Program-made: the position numbers and the translations under genes
Source of the DNA: Alligator mississippiensis
Taxonomy: Eukaryota; Chordata; Crocodylia; Alligatoridae
Direction of reading: 5' to 3'
Length of the DNA: 64,000 bases
Assembly (NCBI RefSeq): GCF_030867095.1
Contig: NC_081826.1
Span: 253,808,251-253,872,250 of the forward strand
Shown: positions 35,001 through 47,000 of the stretch, one piece after another
Layout of the letters: the number at the start of each line of letters is the position of its first letter
Numbering within the stretch: the stretch's first letter is position 1
The notes under the pieces: model-generated
What the model saw: only the letters and a program-made list of their open reading frames with translations
Told to the model about the DNA's origin: nothing
The model's database searches: none

Positions 35001-38000
35001 GGACCCCAAAATATATAGATTCTATACATGGAAAATTTATAAATTTGTTATAATTATCCATTAGGGGTGCACTGATAAAAATTTTTTTGGGCTGATACCA
35101 ATGGCTAATTATTAACAAGCCATTATTGGCCAATGCCAATTGCTGATATGCAGCCCTGCAGCTTGGAGAGCTGTGTCCAGCTGGTAAGTATGTTGTGGGG
35201 GAAGGGGTAGAGGGGGTGGGAGGGAAGGGGCATGGGGTGGGGGCAGATTGTGGCCCCTGCAGTGAGGGTGCAAGTGGAGCTGGGGCTGGAGCAGGCACTG
35301 CTCATGCTGAACAGGAAAAATACAGTAATTTGAATAAATATGTTACTTTTAATAAAACAACTATGCATTTACCATCTGAAAATACATCCCAGGGGAGCCA
35401 TGGGGGTGTGTGCCCCCCTGGATCTGTGCATGGGGTGAAGGTAGACTGCCACTGTGGACTGGCACTGGGCTCTTCCTGATGGGGGTAAGGGGGAGAAGGA
35501 GGGGAGTTGGGTCAGGGCTGCACTTAGGGTGGGCGGCAGCATTGTAGAGGCTATAGGGTGGGCTGAAGCCACCCCAGAATTCACTGTAGCTACCCCATAG
35601 CCCCCCTCCCAGTGCCGCTGCTGCCCGCCCCAAGCACAGACCTGGTCCAGCCCCACCACTAGGAAGAGCCTGGTGTTGCCCCTGGCCCCAGCCCACAGCA
35701 GCAGCCCACCCTTGCTCCACACACAGATCAGGGGGCACATACCCCCCCTCTCCCCAATGGCTCCTCTCGGGTGTGCGTAGCAGTGGGATCTGCCCTCACC
35801 TCCCCGGACAAGCCTCTTGAGGCTTGGTCCCGTGCCCCGTCCCAGCTAGGCAGTGCCTGCCCCAGCCCCATTCCCTCCCTCACCACAGGGGTCTCAATCT
35901 GCACCCCTATGCCCCTTGTCCCCCCCCACCCCCGACTTACCAGCCGTATGCTGCTTTCCAAGTTGCTGGGCTGGCTGCACACATGCTGTGGCTGAATACG
36001 CACACGTGGCATTTATCGGCAACATTAATCAGCCACATCAGCCAAAAAAAGCCAATTACCAATACTGTCAATTTTCCTTTTATTGGTGCCAATACAATAT
36101 GGACCTCTATTATCCATGTATAGTATCTAACCAGTGAAGAGTCATCTTAAATTTGTACCCCTCACTGCTGTAGTGGGAAAAGCAGCAGCAGAGGGCAGGC
36201 AGTAGAGTCAAGCAGCCTGCCCCCCGTTTACTCCACAATTGGCCCCTCTGCCACCTGCACCCCCTTGGCACTTGCTCTCCCCACTGCCTGAGCCCTCTGG
36301 CACCACTTACCCTCAGTTGTAGATCTGGCTCCAGTCCCATTCTAGCCCTAGGCATAGAGCATCCAGTGTCACTGGCCCTTGCTTGACCAAGTAGCAGTGG
36401 CTGCAGCAGCAGTAGCTCTTGCCCCGCCCCCAGCCTCAGCCAGGCCCCGGCACCAGGGCTGGAGCTGCCAACAAAGCTGGAGCTGCGACTTGAGATGACA
36501 GGCAGCAGGGTGGTGGGGGAGGGCAGTGGCTGCAGCTCTGACTGACCCCAAGCCTGGGTCAGTGTCAGAGCTGAAGCCAAAGCATCCACTTGCCTGCTCC
36601 CCACCTTGTACTCAAATTCAAGAAAGGGGCTACCCCCTCCTCCCATGCTGAATGGGAAAAATACTATAATTTGAATAAAGATGTTACTTTTATTAAAACA
36701 ACTATGCACTTACCATCTGAAAGTAGGAAATCAAACCCCCCAAAAAACTGACAGTGGCCAACCCCTGAACAGTTTACACATTTTTTTTTAACTAAATTAT
36801 TACTGCAGAGGTATATAAAACATACGTTTCTGTCTACGTGTGAATTTAACACAGAAAAACAACCAACCAACCAACCAACATCTTCACAAGGGCTTTCTGG
36901 TTTGGAAATCCCTTACTTATAGGAAATTTGGAAGATGTGAAGAAAAATAACCATTTATCCCAATTCCAGTACAGTCTCATACAACTTTGTTGCTTGTTAA
37001 ACTATGTAGAAGTAAAATGGTACAGGATCTATAAAACGTATAAATGAATAAGTATTCAAGATAGCAGATATACCAACCACAATGAACAGGATACAAATGG
37101 CTAGAAGTGAACAGATGATGTAACCAAAAAGTACTGTTCTTTCAGAACATTTACCTTGCAGTACTTTACAGCTTTAAGTGCCTTTAAATTTCACATATGA
37201 ACAAAGAAACAATAGTGTGCACACCTGAATTGTATCAGGTTACTTCATACCACCATACATTTCATTACCTTGCTTCTGGTAGTGGTAGTGCATAAATCTC
37301 CACTCTCCTAATTTTGAGGTATAGCAGCCAACTTCTCAAATGCCCCAAAGGTCAATTCTCTGTAGCTAGAACCATGAAGCATTATGTGCTTATCTGTGAA
37401 ACAGGTACTTTAGATACACTGAATTAATTTTAGCTATTTCAGACACTGTCCAACATACAGGAGCACGTTGTCTGAGAGTGCATAAATAGCAGCACAATCT
37501 CTCTTTGGTTCCATTTACCACTTCACTGGGAAAATTGTAGAGTACATGAAGGCATTCAGCTTGGAAATCTGATGAAATAAAATTTCTTCATTTTAATTGG
37601 GTTGGGTTTCTCTAAGGAAATCCATCCCTGCTCATCAAGCCATGATAACAGATGCCAGATGGACACGCTATAGGAACGCAGGTATTTTACATAAGCCACA
37701 TTCCAATTACTATGAAGAGGTCGCTTGATCTTGATCTTGTTTCCCTGGCTTTAATTTGAAGTGCTGTTGTAATAGAATACATCCCAACTCCTCTGAATCA
37801 CCCTGTGTGTTGGGTTTTTTGTTGTTGTTTTTTGTTTTGTTTTTTACAGACCCAAACAATCGAGTCTGAGAAATACCGAGTGAAAAGAAAGATTATCTCT
37901 GTTGTGAAAACTGAGGAGTTGTGGCATTTTGGCTGCTTACTGATGTAAAACACAAAAACAAAACAAAGAAACCTCAACACTTTACTTTAAACCCCACACA

Positions 38001-41000
38001 CTCCTGCACCAAACCCAGCACATGCCCATAAGAGGCATCACATTAGTGGAACCCAGCTGGCCCAACGTCTGTATAGATCAAGTGCTTCAGCATGGCTTTT
38101 TTGGCACTTCTATCTAATAGCTGATTGAATCAGCTTTAGAGACAAGTGCCCAACCTATACGGACACTGCAGAGCCGAGCTGACCTAACACACCGCTTCTT
38201 CCAGTAAAGCCTTTTTTTCTCCACATCTGCCAGTGCCCTTTGGTATTTCTTTTTTGTTTGTTAACACACCCCTGATATTTTTTCTAAATCAATCAGTATT
38301 TTTGTGTATACATAGCCTTGCAAGAATTGTTTTAGCAAACAAGATGGAAGTCAGACAATTTATTGCATCTTAGCTTCTAGTTTACAAATACACATCCACA
38401 TACATCACAAATGGTTGACCATAATTTTAGATCAAGGCATATTTAGACTTCGATCCTTAAGGAGACCAATGATTTAATCAAGTAAGATTCTGCCTTGAGT
38501 ACAGGGCTAGAGTAGATGACCTCTTGACGTCCCTTCCAGACTTATTTCTTCTATGACTCCAATACCAAAAAAGGTTAATGCACAATTGAACTAAAAATCT
38601 GGGCTCGTCCATGTGATGAGATTTACTCTGTGCTAACTGGAACTCAGTAGCCTCATCCAAAAAACAGGTAGCACTTACTTCACTATGAATCACTGCTTCC
38701 ACATGGGGAGATTTCCACTCATCACTGTGCAGGACAGGTGTACCACACTCCTTTGCAGCATTGCCAGGTTCTGGCAGCACATCGTTAAATATCTGGTAGC
38801 TTCCAGATAGTTTCTACTATGTTCCACACCTGATGGCAATCTCTGTAAGTCCTACAATTCCTCTTATAATAGTGAATCATATGGGAAAGTGTGAGTAGTC
38901 AGCCACTTTCAGACTCTACATCAACCATCATCATCATCAACCAAAAACCCTTTGCACTGAGATTCTGCTAGATGAGAATACACAATGGCTTCCCAAAGAT
39001 GTATGTCCCTGCCACTGACAGGATTGCAACTTTTCAGGCCAAACACTGACTACAAGAAGTTTGGCTGCAGGTTTTGTAACAGCAGCTACAGCTACCCCTT
39101 TCACTCTACAGCTGCAATGAGTGGAAGGGGGGAGCAGGATGAACAAGAAGAATGAGGTGGAATAGTCACTTTAGGACAGATCTTTCTCATAATGGATTTA
39201 CTTTGTGTAGCAGGCTCTCTGGGCTCACACAATAACCATCAGGTAGTTGAGAGGACTGTTCATTAGACATGAGAGGCCAAATTTTGAGATGACAGGGCAC
39301 TTTTCTGCACATCCAGGGAGAGCCTGTACTGGCACTGTAGAGGCATTACACCAAGATGAGAGTTCCTTTTATTTTCAGAAGAATATTGTCATCGCCATCT
39401 GAAAACTCACAACCCTGACTGTTACTGATCAGTAGCTACCAGACTAATATGGACAGATTGACAGTTAGGCCTGTAAGAACCCACTCATCCTCTGCCATCA
39501 GGATGATGAAGCTTTTCACTGAACATATGGATTGTAGAAAAGCATCTGTTAAGTACCATTTAAAGCAGGAGCAGGATGACAGTGGAGCATAACTTTTGGA
39601 AACTGAAGGTAAATGCCAGCCACCAACTGGGCAGCTGCCTGCTGGGTCTTCACAACATCTGAGCGCACAAAGGATTGAGTCTCACCAAGGACAAGGGGGC
39701 AGAAATCCAGGAGATTTCAAGATGCTTTCAGCAACCCACAAGACATTCTCTCCTAAATGACAAATTGGGACACGTTCTCAGGAATGCCTTGTGCAAAAAC
39801 TTCATGCAAAGTATTTATCATTTTGGAACTATGCTTTCCTTTACACTTTTGAGTTGCTTGTCCTGCCACAGTCTGCTGGGCTACATGGGGTATCTTTTGC
39901 TATACTACATTTGTCTAGTGTGCCAGACAGCCATTTCTTAAACAGAATGATTCATGTGAATTCAGGGTGGGGGATGCATCAGCATTGGGTAAGGTGCTTT
40001 TGTATGCCTTTATTTTACCTAGAATGGTATGCACACATTTTTTCTGGAGGAAATGTAGCAGTAGCCAAGGTTCCTTCCCTGAGTAGCAGTGGGATGTTGC
40101 TTTGTGAAGTCTTGCTTGTTTCTTTTGTGGGTCAATGAATTCTAATATTGTGGAACTTAAGCACTCAGTGGCTGGTCATTTTCACTCCTGTGGCCCACCA
40201 TCTTAGGGGACTGACTGTCAACATGATCAATTTTGTTAGACATGCTTTGTAGATCCTTTGTAGAGGTCACAAGCAGTGTACAACAGTCTTCCTCTGTACA
40301 GGAACACATTAGCCACTACACAAAGCTAAAAAAATACATTTTAAAAACAAAATCCCCGCTCCATTTTCCTGAAGTACAAATGTGTGAATGCTGTGCAGCA
40401 GAAGGGGTTTGAATGAAAAGACAAGGTTTCAGTTCACAAGCTTTGAACTTCTGGCTTGATGCAGAAAGCCAAACAGGCACTGTGACTGGCCTTTCCACAT
40501 GTGCAGGAGTCTGGGGGTTAGAATGCCATGGCAGCAACTCCACATGCAACTTGAAGGGATCATGTTTTTGGTGCCAGACTGGAAGGATCTGCAGCAGGGG
40601 GTTCTAGCGGTGGCCTGCTGCCCCCAAAAAGGAAGAGCCTCAAAATTCTGTAGAACTGGAGCTGTTGAACCTTGAGGCTGGTGCAACAGCAGTGGGTGAG
40701 CAGCAGTTTCAATATCATTATCAGAAAGCATGCTCTATTTGCCTGCACATTTTCTCCATCAGCTGCCTCCGCATCGTCCCATCCATTTCTGCCATTTCCT
40801 GAGTAACGGAAGGCTCCTCTCTGCCGCCCCTTTTCTGCCAGTTCCCTGGTAACAGAGGGGTCCCTCTCCGTCCTTTGGCTTTCCACCCTTAAGAAACCCC
40901 AGCCATTCTGAGACGCTCTCTCTTCTTCCTCAGAGACTTCCGCACAGTCCCTAAATATCTCCCCTTTTGCTATTTTTTTGTTTGTTTAGTTTTTTGGGTT

Positions 41001-44000
41001 TTTTTTGAGGGGGGGGGGGTTCTCCCAATACAATTCATTTGCAGGTTTGCTGGACATTGAGCTGTGGCTAACGGTGGTATACCTATCGAGGTGCCTCAAG
41101 TATAGACTCTAATGCAAAAAAGTAACAACCAGTTACAGCATCCAGACCAGCACAGATACATTTTTCTTCACACTACAATTTTTGATGCCATCCTTGAAAC
41201 CTCTTCCTCAGCTTGGGAGAGTCTGAAGATGGTAAGGTGCTTAAACTGAGACTCTGACAGACTTCAGGTGCCTGAAGTCCATATTTATAACCCCCACTTA
41301 ACCCTTAGGTACCTGGAAGGCCATAGATGATTACGTTTCTGCCAGTAAAGTTCCCAAGACTGCTAGAGTTCTGCTTTTGTTCATGCCATAGTTGCTGCCA
41401 TCTTGGCAGAGCTGATCAGCCTGCCACCCACCTAACACAGCAATCCAATTGCTATCCAGAAATTAATCATCCCTGCACTTAAATCCCCCTGAAAGTTGTG
41501 ATCTGGTAGATGTACTCTTAGCACATGCTGACAGCACTGAGTCCCAGATAAAACAACTCACGGTCACCTTCATTCAGAAACATGCGTCAATGCCCACCTT
41601 TCATATAACAGTACAATGGTTAGATCACTCACCCAGGGTTCAGGAGATTGGAGTTTGATGCTCTCTACACAACTTGAGGTCGAGTTCCTATCTCTCAGTG
41701 TGCTAACCATCAGGCTATACGCAGGTTTAGGTGTAGGGCCATTCTCCACCCTCGTGCTGAAGATATGCAATTATGCAGTTAAGAATTCAAGATTCCTTAA
41801 GTCAGGGCCCTGACAGGCATTATATTTATCACACAATTAAAGTGTTAATCATGTAATAAATTGTAATATGCCACATGTTCAGCCAAGTTATCACAGGATA
41901 AAATGGCAAACTAGCCACAGTGATGTTCCACATTTAATATAGAACATCTTTGTGGCTGTTCTGCATTGTGCTTTAAATTTGAATATGTGGCATACAGCCC
42001 ACCATTGGGCTGCATGCCAAGGCTTTAAATGTCCCCATGCGTGGGGAGCCTATTGGCTTCCTGTGGCAGGGTCATTTAAAAGCCACACTGCAGGCCACTG
42101 CCAGGCTCACAGGTCCATGGCAGCTCCATGACTTATTGATCTCCAGCTCCACATGCCCCAGTGCATGTGCAGTCAAGCTACACACTCTGGCAAATACTGA
42201 TTTAACTAAATAATAGGATTTGGGGAATCTTATTCCAGATTCCAGCAAGTGCACATCCTACCATGCCAGACCTTGAACATCTGTCATAGGAGAGACAATT
42301 GTTAGGATCTGAGATAAAATTGCTTAGATCTCATTGTATTATTAAATTAATATCTGCCAGGAACCTCAAAGAGTGGACAAGAAGGGGAAGACTAACTCAA
42401 TCATTTGGGGCACCCACGAATCTGGTGTTCCAGCCTTTGCTTCCAGGACTGCATATGCATTTTACATTAAAAGTCATTGGATAAAAACACGGGAACCAAC
42501 CTGAGAGTACAGACCAGAACTACCTAACAGTAGAAAATTGTCCCTGATCAATGGGACTAAACAGCAAAGGAAGCTGTTTATAAAAGGCAAAAGAAAACTG
42601 AGCATGGTCCACTATGCTATTATTCAGAACAGTACCTCCTAATGGCACATGTGGCTGGAGGTGCTTAGTAATCTCAGTTGCAACTCAAGAGAAAGCACCC
42701 TTGCTCTGCAATATCAGAATAGTTTCAAGATCTAAAATTCCACTTCATATCACATCTGGTCATGCCCATATGTTGCTCTGCCGTTACCACTACTCTAGTA
42801 TGTGTGAGGCACACTGAAATCCAGTTTCAGTGTCCTGTTAGAAGCACTATGCATGGCATTTCCTACCTAGAGTTTGCTTAGTCCTGCAGTTCACTTCTTG
42901 ATCAAAATCAAGAATCTAAGTCTACGATTTGTACTGATAAAAAGATTTTAAAAAGGCAGCTATCAGATCATGTAGTGACGACTTGCTAAGATCAGCTTTC
43001 ATAACTAACTTACACTGATGAACCAATTTATTCACTTGCTTCATCTAAACCAGGAATGTTCATCTAATCCAGCCCTGTAGGTCAGATAGGGAACACTGGG
43101 CCAATCTTCAGGTGAGATCAGGCCACATGAGCCAGCACACAGGACCAGTACAGCAGGGTGTTTCATGCAGCACACACTCCATGCTAACTGCCTGTGCCAC
43201 CTGCAGTGTGCATGACCTGTCCAGTCCCAGAAGCAAGCATGTGCTGACTCCACTCCAGGGTTTGCTCTGCATATGATACATGGGGCTGGCCCTGTGCACT
43301 GGCTCTGGGGTTGGTCCAGATTGGGTTCCAGGCTGTCTGCGTGTGCTGGAACCAGCTCACAAGACCAGTCTGGCAGGGCACCCCCTGTTGACCCTGTGCA
43401 CCACATGCAGAGCAAGCCCTGGAGTAGGGCCAGCATGTGCTTTATGCAGCACACAGGGTTGGACCACCTACGTGTGATGCACATGGCATAAGAGGCCAGC
43501 ATGGGGTACCTGAATGCTGGCTCTGATGCAACTTGAGTCAGCCCAGCTTCAGAGCTACTGCATATAGCTGTTCTGGCATGGGTGCCGCATACAGCACATG
43601 CCCTGGACCAACTTCTTGTGCTGTAAGCAGCATCCGCAGCACTGAGTCCAGCCCACATGCCAGAGACCAGCTCTGCACACTGCTTATAGCACACAAAACT
43701 GGTCTGAGACCTACAGGCCAGATCACAGAGCTCCATGGGCCAAATATGGCCCAGAAGGCATGTTTGATATCTCTGATCTAAAAACACCACATACGTGAAT
43801 TAAAAGTATGGGGTGCTCAGACCTTAAACACTTTTATACTTTTTTTTTTTTTTTCCCCCAAACCAGTATGTTCATGAACCAGCTATGCCAGAAGGGCAGG
43901 AGAAGGAGCCACCATACAAAATGGGTAGCTGTGGTTTGCAGACTAACCACTGCAAGGGGTTCTGGTCAACTCTTACATTCTCGCGAACTCTGAACACCTT

Positions 44001-47000
44001 ATTTTTAAGTCCCTGAATCAGGTATAAATTCCTCCCCCTTCCTCCCCCCATATGCTCAGAAGCATGTTATCCCCCTTCTCTTCTCACATCCTCCACCCAC
44101 TGTTGCCACTGTCTCCAGCTGCCCCAGAGGCAGGGGTGGGGGAGGCTCCAGAGCTGCTCCTGCCCACTCCAGCTGGAGTCTACAGCAGCAGTGGCAGACA
44201 GGTTCCTCCTTCCTGCCCAGTGTTCAGAGATAGCTACTGTGAGCGTGTGTGCATGCGCATAAATGCGTGCATGTTTGAGGGGATCAGCACCAAGGTTTAT
44301 CGTCTGTCTTTTGCATCTGTCCAATAAACTAGAATTTTATGATGATCCTGTGAGTTGGTCCTTTGTAGCCAACACGGTCTCTGGCTGAAACTGGCTCCAC
44401 ATGCAGCTTTCCCCCTGCCCCCAATCATCCTGGAACAGTGGGAACAGTGGCAAGAAGGGGAAGGGAGGGGAAAGGAGAAGAACATGCCACTGTGTATACA
44501 GAAGGGAGAAAGGAGGGAAGATTGTTACCTGGCTGAAGGAATTAAAAAAAGACCCTGTCTGTTGCTTCTGCAGTGTGGTCTGCCTTCCCTTGTGAGAAAG
44601 GGTGCAACCATCCCTGCAGCACTGTTGCTGCTCTCATACCCCCTTTGCAAAATCCTGGATCTGCCCATGGAAGGGATATTAGCTTACATCTATCCAAGAT
44701 GGTAAAGTGATACCAGCATGCATCACAGCATGCAACAACAACCAACGCAAAAGTAACAATGCTTACTGGTCTCTTTTGCAGTGCTGCTGGCAGCCTGAGT
44801 GCTTTCAGTGAAAAAAGGCTGGGTTTTCTTGAAAATTGAAGAGCTCCTGCTGCAAGGTGCATCTCTGTGCAGAGGAGTGATTGATTTCACAGTTTTGTCC
44901 CCTCTTTTGTATCAGCCATGTCCAAGATGAAGCATGGTCAAAGCTGTTATCTTCTACCAAATCCTGTTTACCTCCTCATAATATGGGCAAGTAGCTGGAG
45001 CACTGCCAGAGATCCGATGCTTTCCTTTGCTTTTTTGTAAGCGATATTCATATCCTTTATTTTAAAACAGCACTGCATAGTTTCTCAGTTATGACCCTGA
45101 TTGGCTAATCACATCAGAAATTACCTCATGCATGTCTAGACTCCAAGGTTTTCACAACTCTTCCCTCTTCCCCAGGGGGCAAGGCGATCCACAGACTCAG
45201 CACAGCTCTATCTGGAAGCACACTGAAGCAGCACAGCACAGGACTAGAATAGGGTAGGTGTGCCAGCTCCTGGAGTGCTGCAACATTGATGAACAATAGC
45301 TGGCTGCACATCAACTTTTAAAACAGGGAGATGACATCTAGTCACCTGACCCTTCCCCTCAAAGCAGTAAAGGGCACACACATAAACAGCACTTCCAATT
45401 AGGACAGGGCACAAAGCAGTGTGAAAGGGCAGAACACCGAAACAACTATATAAACATTACTATGATGTAAATTTATTCTGAAGTGAAATAACTACCGTTT
45501 CCAACAAAAACAAACCATAAGAAATGATGACATGGGGACACAGATCTTTTTCCATCAATGCAGACTGGTGTATAACCAGACATGTAAGTAAGATCTGTAA
45601 AGTCTGTGTTTATTCTGCGTTTCCCAATATCCACCAAGTTTATACAAGCAGCACAAACTATCATTTTTGGTGTAATCGCTTTGCAGTTGACAGCTTGCTT
45701 ACCTCCCCATCAGATCAGGTAATCAGAAAATTTAGATCAAAAGCAGGGTTAGAATCATTTTTGCTGTCCAACAGAACATAGTATCTCAACCTGTGGTATG
45801 CATACCCCTGGGGGTACGCAAGACACAGGCAGGGGGTATGCAGGTACCCCAGCACTCTCTCTTGCCCCTTCCTCCTTTCAAAACTATGACAAAAAATTTA
45901 AATTCCCCCAGCAATAATTTGGTGTCAGCCCTCCTCACTTTGGCCAACATCACCTCTAGCCCATGTACATACTTGAGTTGTGCTCCCCTGGTGTAAAAGG
46001 TGGCAACTGCCCACTCCAGATCAGACATCTGTCATATCACGGCCTTATATACACAGCCCTTCTTCCAACATATGGCACACATTAGTCTGTAAATATCAAA
46101 ACCCCTGGAAAATTGAGAGTTGGGGTACTTATTAACATTTTCAGAAGTTAGGGGGTACCTGCTACTTAAAAGGTTGAGAAACACTGCAATAGAATACAGC
46201 AGGTACCTATAGGCATTATATACTTCTAACACCATTGAAACTACAGAATGAAAAACTACAGCCTTACCCGCTTTCTGATGCCTGATGAATGTTCTCACCC
46301 TCTCCTTGCGGAGCTTCAAGTTCAGATTCCTTGCTATTTTTTCCTATCCTGGGACGCTTTAAATGACTGCTTCGTGTCCGAGTAGAAACAGGAGTAACAG
46401 CAAACTCTTAAAGAAACAGCAAAATTAATTGAAATGAAAAAAACTACATGCACAAACACTATCTTCCTAGATCAAGACAACAAATACTTTTTTTATTTCA
46501 TTGAAGTGGCCATGGATAGAGCCTAACTGAAATAAAAATTAGCACTTACAGTGAAATGCTAAGTGTACGGTGCCTTTCTTCCAGATTTCAAAATATTTGA
46601 ACCAGAGGTAGGCAACCTTTTCTGGCTGTGAGCTGCCCCACCCCAGGTCAAAGGCAGGTCAGTGGGTGGGTGGGTCCTAGGACCATGCCACTGCTTGTGT
46701 CCCGTCCCCTCCCCACCCCCAAGGTGGCACAGGAAGTGCCCACAGAAGGCACTCCATGTCCATGGATTGGATCCAAGGGTTTTATTGGCCAGAACTGGTC
46801 TGAGGACCACAGGCTGCTGACCCCTGACTTAAACAATAGTTAGGCCTCACAACACCCCAAAAAGATTATAAATAATATTATATCTAATTTTGTATATGAA
46901 TAAATAGAGATGCACAGAAATTAAAAATAGTTAAGTGGACCCCTATCCTCTAAAATGCAAGGACAATGTTGCTAAATCAGCACTTTTTTATTTTATTTTA

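Larger units (their letters stand above)
36724..43042. other. Long FAM169A intron, mostly featureless
   Basis: Holds a (CCAA)n run near 36860-36880, a CR1 tail at 38487, G/T homopolymer near 40970-41025, and the tRNA-like pair at 41609. No host exon recognised; no minus-strand segment resembles FAM169A. Confidence 0.45.

Noticed and set aside
35195-36709. Several 90-199 residue open frames
   Set aside because: They fall in GC-rich hAT cores, cross the element borders and show no domain.
37797-37980. Possible exon after TTTTTACAG near 37850
   Set aside because: On the plus strand the following frame is short with no donor or similarity, and it lies in an antisense intron.
41609-41720. A functional tRNA gene
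   Set aside because: Boxes are imperfect, there is no acceptor stem, and the arrangement is inverted.
43041-43790. 249-residue minus-strand open frame, Cys/Trp-rich
   Set aside because: It spans exactly one hAT element and reads through its internal tandem units, so it reflects the repeat and not a gene.
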